Positions 9,742-18,120 are shown, counted from the first letter of the stretch. The stretch is 64,000 nt of DNA from DATAGF01 sp963835685 (GCA_963835685.1 CAWIGI010000010.1:255787-319786); one strand, 5' to 3'. Translations and numbers: made by a program. Notes: generated by a model not told the origin, from the sequence alone.

Positions 9742-10167
9742 TCACGTGGCGGTGTCCTCGGGGCGGTCGGTGAACTTGGAGGGGCAGAGCGTGATCAGCG
9801 AGTCGTTGCGGGCCACGAAGGTGCCGCCCCGCAGGCTGCCGGTGACCACCACCTCGCGCCCGGCCTTGAACTGGTCGGGCACCGAGCCCCGGTAGAGCAC
9901 CGGCATCCGCTGGGCCGGGTCCTCCTTGTCGACGACCACAAAGCGCAGCCCCTGCGCGCTCTGGGCGGCGGCGGCCGCGATCGGCCGGCGCGCCTGGGCG
10001 ACCGTGCCGTTGAGGCGGTAGGTCGTGTCGGCGCTCATGGCCAGCTCGCCGGGGCCGGCGTAGGTCTCCAGCGAGCCGCCGATGCTGGTCCAGGCCAGCC
10101 AGGCGCCGAGCCCCACGGCGAGGCTGATCGCGACGATGAACCGCAGGCGAGAGCGCACCGAGGCCAA
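9742..10167 (-). CDS. ccmE: Heme chaperone CcmE, cysteine-type variant
   Basis: Membrane-anchored OB-fold protein of 141 aa that binds heme covalently and passes it to CcmF. The N-terminal anchor is LRFIVAISLAVGLGAWLAW; the OB-fold follows with YRLNGTVA, VLYRGSVPDQFKAGREVVVTG and GTFVARNDSLITL. The heme-binding site is LCPSKF, i.e. the Cys variant known from archaea and some sulfate reducers (CxxxY) rather than the usual HxxxY, and here the final aromatic residue is Phe instead of Tyr. ccmF starts 16 bases after its stop. Confidence 0.9.
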   Translation of the reverse strand: MASVRSRLRFIVAISLAVGLGAWLAWTSIGGSLETYAGPGELAMSADTTYRLNGTVAQARRPIAAAAAQSAQGLRFVVVDKEDPAQRMPVLYRGSVPDQFKAGREVVVTGSLRGGTFVARNDSLITLCPSKFTDRPEDTAT

Positions 10168-10286
10168 TCTACCACCGGCCTCGCGGCGCGATCACGGGAC
10201 GACGGTCCTCGCCGCGGCGCGGGACGGGGCACGTCCGCCTCCGGTGCTCCACCGCGATAACCGGCAAAATCGGCGGATTTCCGGAG

Positions 10287-10329
10287 TAGACTCGCGGCGT
10301 CCGCAACGTCGCAAGGGGGAGCTGAGGGA
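10287..10329 (+). promoter_or_regulatory. Promoter and ribosome binding site of the sulfurtransferase
   Basis: TAGACT (10287-10292) fits the TANNNT -10 box. About 20 bases downstream lies AAGGGGGAGCTGAGGG, a strong Shine-Dalgarno sequence before ATG 10330. No clear -35 was found. The rest of the ccmE-sulfurtransferase gap shows no gene. Confidence 0.45.
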
Positions 10330-11169
10330 ATGAGCCGACGGGACGAGGTGCTCGTCTCAACCGACTGGGTCGCCGAGCACGCCGACGACCCGGCCTATCG
10401 CCTCGTCGAGGTGGACGAGGACACGGCCGCCTACGCGGACGGCCACATCGCCAACGCCGTCGCCTGGCACTGGAAGGACGACCTGCACGAGGAGCTGCGC
10501 CGCGAGTTCCTCGACCAGGAGGGCCTCCGCGCGCTGCTGGCCCGCTCCGGCGTGGGCCCGGACACCACCGTGGTGCTCTACGGGGGCAACAACAACTGGT
10601 TCGCCACCTACGCCTACTGGCTGCTGCGCTACCTGGGCTTCGACCGGGTCAAGCTGATGGACGGCGGGCGCAAGAAGTGGGAGCTCGAGGAGCGCGAGCT
10701 GGTGACCGAGGAGCCGAGCGTCGCGCCGGCCGACCCCGGGGCGCTGGCGGGCGTGCGCGGCGAGCTGCGCGCCTTCCGGGACGACGTCCTGGCCCACCTG
10801 GGCGGCAACGGCAAGACGATGGTCGACGTCCGCAGCCCGGCCGAGTTCTCCGGCGAGGTGCTGGCCCCGCCCCACCTGCCCCAGGAGCAGGCCCAGGTGC
10901 CCGGCCACGTCCCCGGCGCGGCGAACGTGCCCTGGGCGACGGCCGCCCGCGAGGACGGCTCCTTCAAGAGCGACGAGGAGCTGACCCAGATCTACGGTGG
11001 GGTGGGCGTCACCCCCGACACCGACGTGATCGCCTACTGCCGCATCGGCGAGCGCTCCAGCCACACCTGGTTCGTGCTCCACGAGCTGCTGGGCTACGAG
11101 CGGGTGCGCAACTACGACGGCTCGTGGACCGAGTACGGCAGCATGGTCGGCGTGCCGGTGGAGAGGTAG
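10330..11169 (+). CDS. Thiosulfate/3-mercaptopyruvate sulfurtransferase (two rhodanese domains)
   Basis: Transfers sulfane sulfur to an acceptor such as cyanide or thioredoxin, in the cytoplasm. The 279-aa protein has an inactive N-terminal rhodanese domain (about 8-125, with VVLYGGNNNWFATYAYWLL) and a catalytic C-terminal one (about 155-275, with MVDVRSPAEFSGE and the active cysteine in AYCRIGERSSHTW). This is the layout of the actinobacterial CysA/SseA proteins; the CRIGER loop favours the thiosulfate type. The 3' end lies inside a 17-bp tandem repeat. Confidence 0.92.
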   Translation: MSRRDEVLVSTDWVAEHADDPAYRLVEVDEDTAAYADGHIANAVAWHWKDDLHEELRREFLDQEGLRALLARSGVGPDTTVVLYGGNNNWFATYAYWLLRYLGFDRVKLMDGGRKKWELEERELVTEEPSVAPADPGALAGVRGELRAFRDDVLAHLGGNGKTMVDVRSPAEFSGEVLAPPHLPQEQAQVPGHVPGAANVPWATAAREDGSFKSDEELTQIYGGVGVTPDTDVIAYCRIGERSSHTWFVLHELLGYERVRNYDGSWTEYGSMVGVPVER

Positions 11170-11210
11170 CCGAGGCGGAGAGGTCGCCGAGGCGGAGAGG
11201 TAGTCTCGGC
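11160..11210. repeat. Three 17-bp tandem repeats
   Basis: GGAGAGGTAGCCGAGGC, GGAGAGGTCGCCGAGGC and GGAGAGGTAGTCTCGGC follow each other without gaps. The first copy contains the sulfurtransferase stop (TAG). The third contains TAGTCT (11201-11206), a good -10 box for the leaderless ligase gene starting at 11214. Expansion of the repeat may have created or moved this promoter. Confidence 0.75.
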
Positions 11211-11213
11211 GGG

Positions 11214-12149
11214 GTGACGCTGCCGCTCGCCCCGCCGGTACCGCCCCAGCTCGCCCGCTCGGCCCGCGAGGTGCCCGAGGGCGAGGGCTGGTCGTACGAG
11301 CGCAAGCTCGACGGCTTCCGGGCGATCGTCTTCGTCAACGGGAGCGACGTGGCGATCCAGTCGCGCTCCGGCAAGCCCCTGGCGCGCTACTTCCCGGAGA
11401 TCGCGCTCCCGCGGGGCAGCTACGTGGCCGACGGCGAGATCGTCATCGCGGGTGACGGGGGCGACGAGGACTTCGGCCTGCTGCAGCAGCGCCTGCACCC
11501 GGCGGCCTCGCGCGTCGAGATGCTCGCCGAGCGGATCCCGGCCCGCTTCGCGGCCTTCGACCTGCTCGCGCTCGACGGCCGCGTCCTGATGGAGGCCCCC
11601 TTCGGCGAGCGCCGGGCCGCACTGGAGGCGGCGGCCGGGCTCGACCCGGTCGAGACGTCGACCGACGCGGCCCGCGCGGGCGAGTGGCTCCGCACCTCGG
11701 AGGGGGTGATCGCCAAGCGCCTCGACGCGCCCTACCGCCCCGGCGAGCGCCACGGGATGGTGAAGATCAAGCGCGTCCGGACGATCGACTGCGTGGTCAT
11801 GGGCTGGCGGCCGGGGGTCAACCCCGAGCTGGTGGGCTCCCTGATCCTCGGCCTCTACGACGGCGGCGAGCTGCGGCCGGTGGGCCACTGCGCCGGCTTC
11901 ACGGCCAAGCGCAAGCGCGAGCTGCGCGGCGAGCTCGCCCCGTACGAGACCGGGGGCCGCGGCAGCGGCGACCCGAGCCGCTGGACCGGCGACCGCGAGC
12001 TGGAGTGGGTGGAGCTGCGCCCGGATCTGGTCGCCGAGGTGAGCTACGACCACGCCAGCGGCGGGCGCATCCGCCACGGCGCGCGCCTGCTGCGCTTCCG
12101 GGACGACCGCGACCCGGCCTCGTGCACGTTCGACCAGCTCGACGAGTGA
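11214..12149 (+). CDS. ATP-dependent DNA ligase (LigC-like)
   Basis: Seals nicks in DNA using ATP. The 311-aa protein has the nucleotidyltransferase motifs: adenylated lysine in YERKLDGFRA (motif I), RSGKPL, ADGEIV (III), AAFDLLALDG (IIIa), EGVIAKRLDAPY (IV) and MVKIKR (V), followed by an OB-fold. It lacks the N-terminal domain of replicative ATP ligases and resembles stand-alone LigC/LigD ligase cores. GTG 11214 is 7 bases after a TAGTCT box, so it is probably leaderless. A second LigD-type ligase lies at 26165-27151. The downstream gene overlaps by GTGA. Confidence 0.9.
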   Translation: MTLPLAPPVPPQLARSAREVPEGEGWSYERKLDGFRAIVFVNGSDVAIQSRSGKPLARYFPEIALPRGSYVADGEIVIAGDGGDEDFGLLQQRLHPAASRVEMLAERIPARFAAFDLLALDGRVLMEAPFGERRAALEAAAGLDPVETSTDAARAGEWLRTSEGVIAKRLDAPYRPGERHGMVKIKRVRTIDCVVMGWRPGVNPELVGSLILGLYDGGELRPVGHCAGFTAKRKRELRGELAPYETGGRGSGDPSRWTGDRELEWVELRPDLVAEVSYDHASGGRIRHGARLLRFRDDRDPASCTFDQLDE

Positions 12150-12808
12150 GCGCCCTCGCCGAGCGGTTCCTCGCGCGGGCGGGCGCGGGCGGGCGGGCGC
12201 GGGGCGTGCGCGTCCGCCAGCGCGGGGAGATGCGGATGCGGCCCGGCGCGTGGGCGATGCGGTTCGAGGCGGTGCATGAGATGGACGCCGCCCGCGTCGC
12301 CTTTCGCTGGCGGGCCCGCTTCGGACTCGGGCCGCTGCGGCCGCTGGCGGTCGTCAACGCCTACGACGCCGGCGGCTCCCTCGAGGGCCGCCTGGCGGGG
12401 GTGCGCCTCTTCCGATCGCAGGGGCCGGATGTCGACCGCGGGGAGGCGATGCGCTACCTGGCCGAGCTCGCCTGGGTCCCCCACGCCCTGCGGGCGAACA
12501 GGGCCGTCGAGTGGGCCGAGCTCGGACCCGGCGAGGCGGAGGCCGCCACGCCCACCGCCGGGGGGCGCGCGGCCGTGCGCCTGAGCTTCGGCCCGGACGG
12601 CGACGTTCTCGGCGCGTCGGCACCCGACCGGCCGCGGACCGCCGACGGCCGGGCCGTCCCGACCCCCTGGCGGGGCGCGTTCTCCGACCACGGCGAGCTG
12701 GGCGGCCTGCGCGTGCCGCGGCGGGCCGAGGTCGCATGGCAGCTCCCCGAGGGCCCCTTCACCTACTGGCGGGCCGAGGTGACGGGGCTCGAGGTCATCG
12801 CCGGCTGA
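12146..12808 (+). CDS. DUF6544-like protein
   Basis: A 220-aa protein resembling the DUF6544 family, whose function is unknown. Recognisable segments are RQRGEMRMRPGAWAMRFEA near the N-terminus, FRWRARFG, VVNAYDAGGSLEGRLAGVRLF, DVDRGEAMRYLAELAWVPHAL, and LPEGPFTYWRAEV at the end. The GTG start overlaps the ligase stop (GTGA), so the two are co-translated, although no link to DNA repair is known. The 3' end overlaps the convergent deacetylase gene by 14 bases. Confidence 0.7.
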   Translation: MSALAERFLARAGAGGRARGVRVRQRGEMRMRPGAWAMRFEAVHEMDAARVAFRWRARFGLGPLRPLAVVNAYDAGGSLEGRLAGVRLFRSQGPDVDRGEAMRYLAELAWVPHALRANRAVEWAELGPGEAEAATPTAGGRAAVRLSFGPDGDVLGASAPDRPRTADGRAVPTPWRGAFSDHGELGGLRVPRRAEVAWQLPEGPFTYWRAEVTGLEVIAG

Positions 12809-14001
12809 GGTCCCAGAAGCGGGACAGGGCGATCTCGCTCTGGGCGATCGCCGCCTCGGCCTCCGCCGCCGCGCGCCGGTCTCGCTCGGCGTCGGGGGCC
12901 GGGCCCGCGTCCTCCCACCAGCGCCGGGCGGGGTCGGGGCAGCCCGCGTCGGAGGCGATCCGGCGCCAGCTCTCGGGCACGGCCCCCTCGACCGCGACCC
13001 CGGCGAGCTCGGCCGCCAGGCCCGCCCAGGCGCGCGGCGGGGCGGTGCAGGGCTCGTAGCCGCCGCCCCCCAGCGCCACGAGCCGGCCGTCGCAGACCTC
13101 GTCGGCCAGGCCCCGCAGACCCGCCCAGAGCTCGCGGTGGAGCGGCATCGTGGTGAGGAGGTGGCTCAGCGGGTCGGCGTGGTGGTGGTTGACCCCGCAC
13201 TGGGCGACGATCGCGTCGGGCCCGAAGGCCCGCACGACCGGAGCGACCACCCGCTCCCAGGCGGCCCGGTACGCGTCGTCGCCCGCGAAGGGCGGCAGGG
13301 CCACGTTGGCGGCGCTCCCCGGCGCCCCGGCCCCGCCGGTCTCTGCCGGGAAGCCGGAGCCCGGAAAGAGGTGGCGCCCGCTCTCGTGCACCGAGACGGT
13401 CAGCACCCGGGGCTCGTCGTAGAAGATCCACTGGGTGCCGTTGCCGTGGTGGACATCGAGGTCGACGTAGGCCACGCGCTCGAGCCCGGCGTCGAGGAGC
13501 GCCTGCACCGCGACGGCCGTCTCGTTGTAGATGCCGAACCCCTGGGCCTGGCTCGCCGTCCCGTGGTGGGCCCCGGCGGCCGGCACCAGCGCCGCGCGGG
13601 CGCGCCCCGCCGCCACCGCCCCCGCGGCCGCGGCGCAGGCGGCGCAGGCCCGCGCCGAGTCCTCGTGCATGCCCGGGTAGGCGTTGTTGTCGCCCCCGAT
13701 CCCCCACTGGGCGCGCCTCGGGCTCTGCCGCGAGCACCGGGGCCTCGCTGTAGCGGCGCACCGCGCGGATGAAGGCCGGCGCGAACACCCGCGCGAGGGC
13801 CTCGTCGGCGAGCGGGCCGGGCGCGGCCTCCAGGGCCACCCCGGGCGCGTCGAGGAGGCCGGCCTCGCGGCAGAGCGCCACCGCGAGGCGGTGGCGGCGC
13901 GCGTCGGTCGGATGGCCGCCTCCGAACCGCATCCCGAGCCCGTCGTCGTGCACCACGAGCAGGCGGAGGGTCGTCGTTCCCCGCGGCCTGGGCCGGGACA
14001 C
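12795..14001 (-). pseudogene. Class II histone deacetylase-like / acetoin utilisation deacetylase, frameshifted
   Basis: Zinc amidohydrolase that removes acetyl or acetylpolyamine groups. The N-terminal part (VVHDDGLGMRFGGGHPTDARRH) reads in one frame from GTG 14001 to about 13720; the rest continues one frame over with AQWGIGGDNNAYPGMHEDS, HHGTASQAQGFGIYN, the metal site YVDLDVHHGNGTQ, HHHADPL and GGGGYEP. All catalytic residues survive, so a single base error near 13700-13722, next to a G-run, is as likely as real inactivation. The start overlaps the stop of a 36-aa membrane peptide gene, the last link of a coupled chain from the STAS gene. Confidence 0.85.
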
Positions 14002-14111
14002 TAGGGGCCGAGGCCTCCGAGGACGCCCGTGAGCTCGAGCACCAGGAACGCCAGCAGGCCGGCGCCCGCGATCCCGTACCAGAGCCAGGCGGGATCGCGG
14101 CGGGGGCTCAC
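14001..14111 (-). CDS. 36-residue single-pass membrane peptide
   Basis: The peptide reads MSPRRDPAWLWYGIAGAG then LLAFLVLELTGVLGGLGP: a short basic head and one membrane helix. Its GTG start overlaps the phosphatase stop (GTGA) and its TAG stop shares one base with the deacetylase GTG start. Such tight packing on both sides supports real translation. It could anchor or modulate the neighbouring proteins, but no family is recognised. Confidence 0.55.
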   Translation of the reverse strand: MSPRRDPAWLWYGIAGAGLLAFLVLELTGVLGGLGP

Positions 14112-15610
14112 GGCCCGACCCGCAGGACGAGGAGCGCCAGGTCGTCCTCCGGCGGCCCGCCGTGGTGGGCGGCGACGGCCCGCTCGACCGCGTCGGCGAT
14201 CTCGCCGGCCGCGCGTCCGGCGAGGCCGGACAGCAGCGAGGCCAGGCGCTCCTCGCCGAACATCACGCCGTCGCGGCGGGATTCCGTGACCCCGTCGGTG
14301 TAGAGCACGAGGGCGTCCCGGGGCGCCAGCCGGGCGGTCTCCTCGTGCACGCGCACCTCGGCGAGCGGCCCCAGGAGCGTCCCGGGACGGCCGAGCGGCT
14401 CCACCCGCCCGCTCGCGCGCACGACGAGCGGCAGCGGGTGACCGGCCGAGGCCGCGGTCGCCGCCACGCCCGCGCCGTCCGGGACGACCCGCGCGCAGGC
14501 GACCGTCAGGAAGCGCGGCGCCAGGCCGCGCTCGGCCACGATCGCGTCGTTCAGCCGCTCCAGGGTCGCGCCGGGCGCGGGGTCCTCGCGCGCCAGCGCC
14601 CGCAGGGTGTGCCGGGCCAGGGAGGCGAGGGCGGCCGCGTCGATCCCCTTGCCGCAGACGTCGCCGATCACGGCCACCCACGACGGCCCGGCGGCGAAGA
14701 GGTCGTAGAAGTCGCCGCCGACCTCCACCCCGTCGCCCATGTCCAGCGGCCTGTGGCGCGCGGCGACGTCGATGCCCGGGATACCGGGCAGGGCGGGCGG
14801 AAGCAGGCTGCGCTGGAGGGTGCTCGCGATGACGCGCTGGTCGTCGAAGAGGCGGGCGTTGTCGACCGCGAGCCCGGCGCGGCGGCCGAGCTGGAGGGCC
14901 AGCGCCCGGTCGCCGTCGTCGTAGACGCGCCCGGACGGCCCCAGACCGAGGGTCAGCGTCCCGAGCTCGCGGCCGCGCGCGCGCAGCGGGACGACGATCC
15001 GCCGAGCGGGGTCGGCCTCCTCCGGCCCGCCGGCGGCGCCGCCGGCGACCCTGCGGAGCTCGCCGGACGGCTCGAGGACGTCGATGGTGCAGAAGTCGGC
15101 GAGGGTGGGTATCACGAGCTCGGCGAGGCGCGCGAGGCGCTCCTCCACCCCGAGCGTCGCGTCGAGCGCCTCGCCCACCTCGAAGAGCAGCTGGAGCTCG
15201 CGCTCGGCCCGGACGCGGTCGCTGATGTCCGTGACGAAGACGCCGACGGCCACGATCTCGCCGTCGTGGCGCACCGGGTACCCGCTGGCGAGCCAGGTGT
15301 GGTCGCGGCCCGGAGCGGCCGCCGTGGGGGCGTGGATCTCGAGGTGGTCGAGGGGATCGCCCGACTCGAGCACGCGCCGGAACGGGCCCGCGAGGGCCTC
15401 GCCCCACGGCGGGGGCATCACGTCGTGCGGCCGGCGGCCGACGAGCTCCTCGACCGCGCGGCCGCCGATCGCGGCGAGCTCCTCGTTGACGCGGACGAAC
15501 CTCATCGCGGGGTCGAGCAGCCCGAAGCCGACGGGCGCGCAGGTGATGATCGTGTCGAGCAGCTCGCGCGACTCGCGGAGCTCCCACGCTTCGGGCGGCT
15601 CCTCGATCAC
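14108..15610 (-). CDS. PAS-GAF-SpoIIE (PP2C) serine phosphatase
   Basis: Signal-responsive phosphatase that probably dephosphorylates a STAS anti-anti-sigma protein. From GTG 15610 the 500-aa protein has a PAS domain (about 18-145, PVGFGLLDPAMRFVRVNEELAAIGG), a GAF domain (about 155-265) and a SpoIIE/PP2C domain (about 280-498) with GGDFYDLF, IGDVCGKGIDAA, LASLARHTLRAL, YTDGVTESR and DDLALLVLR, the metal-binding aspartates. The start overlaps the STAS stop (GTGA). The pair antagonist plus phosphatase forms two of the three parts of a partner-switching module; no anti-sigma kinase gene lies beside it. Confidence 0.92.
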   Translation of the reverse strand: MIEEPPEAWELRESRELLDTIITCAPVGFGLLDPAMRFVRVNEELAAIGGRAVEELVGRRPHDVMPPPWGEALAGPFRRVLESGDPLDHLEIHAPTAAAPGRDHTWLASGYPVRHDGEIVAVGVFVTDISDRVRAERELQLLFEVGEALDATLGVEERLARLAELVIPTLADFCTIDVLEPSGELRRVAGGAAGGPEEADPARRIVVPLRARGRELGTLTLGLGPSGRVYDDGDRALALQLGRRAGLAVDNARLFDDQRVIASTLQRSLLPPALPGIPGIDVAARHRPLDMGDGVEVGGDFYDLFAAGPSWVAVIGDVCGKGIDAAALASLARHTLRALAREDPAPGATLERLNDAIVAERGLAPRFLTVACARVVPDGAGVAATAASAGHPLPLVVRASGRVEPLGRPGTLLGPLAEVRVHEETARLAPRDALVLYTDGVTESRRDGVMFGEERLASLLSGLAGRAAGEIADAVERAVAAHHGGPPEDDLALLVLRVGP

Positions 15611-15948
15611 CCCTGGGCGGCCGTCAGGTCCCCGACGACCTCGATGCGGTCGGTGACCAGCGTCAGCTCGAGGACCTTGCCCACCGGCCCGTCGGGCTCC
15701 ACCACCACCACCAGGCGCCGCCCCTGGGCCTCGGCCCGGGTCGCGGCGTCCAGGATCACCCGCAGGCCGGTCGAGTCGATGTGCACGACCTGCCGCAGGT
15801 GGACGACGAGGATCGCGGGCCGGTTCTCCTCGACGGCCAGGATCGCGAGACGCAGGTCGCCGCAGTGGGCGAGGTCGAGATCGCCGCTGACCGTGACGAT
15901 GCCGCGCGACCGGTCGCTGCTGACCGCGAAGGATCCCATGTCGGACAC
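15607..15948 (-). CDS. STAS-domain anti-sigma factor antagonist
   Basis: Small cytoplasmic protein of 113 aa of the SpoIIAA/RsbV type. The phosphorylatable serine is in HIDSTGLRVILDAA (near residue 60), and GDLDLAHCGDLR and VEPDGPVGKVLELTL mark the fold. It would bind an anti-sigma kinase when dephosphorylated by the phosphatase encoded immediately downstream, with which it overlaps by four bases. The ECF sigma/zinc-finger fusion upstream in the same cluster is a conceivable but unproven target of the same signalling. Confidence 0.9.
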   Translation of the reverse strand: MSDMGSFAVSSDRSRGIVTVSGDLDLAHCGDLRLAILAVEENRPAILVVHLRQVVHIDSTGLRVILDAATRAEAQGRRLVVVVEPDGPVGKVLELTLVTDRIEVVGDLTAAQG

Positions 15949-15987
15949 CTGTGGAGTGTACCCCGGACCCCCCGCTTTCAGCCTCCC

Positions 15988-16413
15988 CTATTCGCCCTCT
16001 CCCCAGAGGGTGATCGTCACGGACCGCGATCCAGCGCGGTCGCGGTGCTCGCAGAGGTAGATGCCCTGCCAGGTCCCGAGGGCGAGGCGGCCGTCCGCGA
16101 CGGGCAGCGTCAGCGAGGGGCCGGTGAGGACCGACCTGACGTGGGCCGCCATGTCGTCCGGGCCCTCGAGCGTGTGGCGGAAGTACGGCGCCCCGTCGGG
16201 AACGGCGCGGTCGAGCCAGGCCGCGAGGTCGGCGCGCACGTCGGGGCTGGCGTTCTCGTTGAGGGCCAGCGACGCCGAGGTGTGGAGGACGATGACGTGC
16301 GCCAGGCCGACGCGCAGCGACCGGATCTCCGGCACGGCCTCCAGCACCTCGCCGGTGACGAGGTGGATCCCGCGCGGCCGGGGGCGCAGGGCGACGGTGC
16401 GCTGGAGCCACAC
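15988..16413 (-). CDS. YjbQ/UPF0047 family protein
   Basis: A 141-aa cytoplasmic protein of the YjbQ family; members have weak thiamine-phosphate synthase activity and unclear physiological role. Family landmarks are GIHLVTGEV, VIVLHTSASLALNENASPDVRADL, YFRHTLEGPDDMAAHVRSVLTGPSLTLPV and GTWQGIYLCEHRD, with the conserved His/Asp/Glu cluster intact. It starts 11 bases after the end of the sigma factor gene and is likely transcribed with it. Confidence 0.9.
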   Translation of the reverse strand: MWLQRTVALRPRPRGIHLVTGEVLEAVPEIRSLRVGLAHVIVLHTSASLALNENASPDVRADLAAWLDRAVPDGAPYFRHTLEGPDDMAAHVRSVLTGPSLTLPVADGRLALGTWQGIYLCEHRDRAGSRSVTITLWGEGE

Positions 16414-16424
16414 CCTGCGAGAGG

Positions 16425-17963
16425 CTACGGGACGGGCGGCGGGGGTATCGGGGGCCCGGCGACCGGCGGCAGGGTGACCGTCGGCGGGCGCGGCCGCGCG
16501 GGCGTGGGGGCCGTCGGCCGCCTCGGGTCGGTCCGGGGCGGGTCGGTCACGGCGGGCGGCGGCGGCGTCGCCGGCGGGGGAGGCGGCGGCTCGGTCACGG
16601 CGGGGGGCTGCGTCGTGGCCGGCGGCGCCGCCGCCGTCGCCGGGGGCCGGCGCACCGTGCGCGCCGGGGCGCGGCGGCCCCCGGCCGCGGCGGCCGTCGT
16701 CGTCCCCGGGACGGGTGCCGCCTGCGGGGACGCGGGCTCGTCCGCGGGCGGCGGGGCCTGCGCGGCGGCCGTCGCCGGAGCGGCCGTCGCCGGAGCGGGG
16801 TCGTCGCTGGCGGTCGTCGCCTTGGCGGTCGTCGGCGGCGGAGCCGGGGCGGCGGCCGCGGTCGTCGGGGGGGCGGCGGCGGGCGCGGCGTCGGTGGTCG
16901 TCGCGTCCGAGCCCGTCCGCACCGCGACCAGCGTGGGCACCCCGATCAGGAGGAGGAGCGCGAGGATGCCCGCCAGGACGATCCCGGCGGCCCGCCGGCG
17001 CCGGCGGCGGGCCTCGTCGTCGCCGGCGCCGCCCGGCCCGGAGCCCCCCGCCCGGCCGGGGCCGCCCGGCCCGTCACCGCCGCCACCGGCTGCGTCCGCG
17101 GCGCCGCTCGCGGGCCCGCCGCCCGCGCCAGCGTCGGCGAAGCGCACGAGCCCGGCGTCCTCGGCCGCCCGCGCCGTCGCGGCGCCCAGGCCCAGGACCG
17201 GGAGCGGCAGCCACGCGCGGTAGGTGACGCGGGCCTCCTCGAACGACGCCCGCGAGGCCCGGCACGCCTCGCACGACGCGAGGTGGGCCGTCAGGACCTG
17301 GGCGCGGTCCGGGCCGAGCTCGCCGTCGATCAGCGCGCCGATGTCGCCGAGGCGCGCCCGGCAGCCGGGGGCGAGCCACTCGAGGTCAACCTGCTCGAGG
17401 CGCAGCTCGCGCCGCAGCGCCATCCTCGCCCGCGCGAGCAGCTGCCCCACCGCGCCCGGGGTCACGTCGAGCACGCGGCCGATGTCCTCGTAGCCCATGT
17501 CCTCGAGCTCCCGCAGGGCCAGGACGAGCCGCTGACGCTCGGGCAGGCGGGCGTTGGCAGCCTGGACGTCGCGTCCCTGCGCGCCCACGAGCGTCGTCAG
17601 CTCGGGGTCGGCCTCCATGGCCGTGTCGGCGCCGGCCGCGCGCTCCACGTCCTCGGTCGGCGCCTCGCGCGCCCGCCGGGCGCTGCGGTCGTACACCAGG
17701 TTGCGGGCGGTGCGGTGCAGGTAGGCCGTGAGGTTCACCTCCCGGCCCCCGAGCTCGTCGAGCCGCGCGAACACGCGCAGGAAGGCCTCCTGCGTGATGT
17801 CGGCCGCATCCTCGCGGCTGCCCGTCAGCCGGTGCGCGACGTTGAACAGGCCGCCCTCGTGGCGCGCGAAGAGCTCGGTGAACGCGTCGCGGTCGCCCGC
17901 CAGCGCGGCCCGCCCGAGCTGGTCGTCGGTGCGGGAGCTCAGCGGCCCGGCGATGGAGGACAT
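16425..17963 (-). CDS. ECF sigma factor fused to zinc finger, membrane helix and extracellular Pro/Ala/Thr tail
   Basis: One 512-aa chain combines a sigma factor with parts of an anti-sigma factor. Region 2 (about 18-90: FTELFARHEGGLFNVAHRLTGSREDAADITQEAFLRVFARL) and region 4 (about 135-190: LPERQRLVLALRELEDMGYEDIGRVLDVTPGAVGQLLARARMALRR) are typical ECF. Then comes a zf-HC2-like motif HLASCEACRASR, a linker, a basic stop-transfer segment and a membrane helix (AGIVLAGILALLLLIGVPTLVAV, about 325-347), and a ~165-residue outer tail of Pro, Ala and Thr ending IPPPPVP. A membrane-held sigma factor would need proteolysis or work at the membrane. YjbQ follows after 11 bases. Confidence 0.88.
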   Translation of the reverse strand: MSSIAGPLSSRTDDQLGRAALAGDRDAFTELFARHEGGLFNVAHRLTGSREDAADITQEAFLRVFARLDELGGREVNLTAYLHRTARNLVYDRSARRAREAPTEDVERAAGADTAMEADPELTTLVGAQGRDVQAANARLPERQRLVLALRELEDMGYEDIGRVLDVTPGAVGQLLARARMALRRELRLEQVDLEWLAPGCRARLGDIGALIDGELGPDRAQVLTAHLASCEACRASRASFEEARVTYRAWLPLPVLGLGAATARAAEDAGLVRFADAGAGGGPASGAADAAGGGGDGPGGPGRAGGSGPGGAGDDEARRRRRRAAGIVLAGILALLLLIGVPTLVAVRTGSDATTTDAAPAAAPPTTAAAAPAPPPTTAKATTASDDPAPATAAPATAAAQAPPPADEPASPQAAPVPGTTTAAAAGGRRAPARTVRRPPATAAAPPATTQPPAVTEPPPPPPATPPPPAVTDPPRTDPRRPTAPTPARPRPPTVTLPPVAGPPIPPPPVP

Positions 17964-18115
17964 GGCGCCTCATTCTCGCGCTCATCGGCGCGGCGCGCAC
18001 GCAGGAATTCGCAGAACGCGGCGTGGGCCGCGAGGTGGGCCTCCAGCCTGCGGAGGCCCACCGCGGCCCAGTCCGCGACCAACTGCTCGTCGAGCGGAGG
18101 GGGACGGTCCGCCAC
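17939..18115 (-). CDS. Small helical protein preceding the sigma gene
   Basis: A 58-codon frame from GTG 18115 encodes DEQLVADWAAVGLRRLEAHLAAHAAFCEFLRARR, an amphipathic helical segment, and ends 25 bases inside the sigma gene. The overlap would couple its translation to the sigma factor start. The composition differs from a shadow frame, but no family is recognised, so it stays tentative. Confidence 0.4.
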   Translation of the reverse strand: MADRPPPLDEQLVADWAAVGLRRLEAHLAAHAAFCEFLRARRADERENEAPCPPSPGR

Positions 18116-18120
18116 GGCGC

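Noticed and set aside
14162..16060. Plus-strand frame of 632 codons opposite the phosphatase
   Set aside because: Shadow of the PAS-GAF-SpoIIE gene; no domain recognisable.
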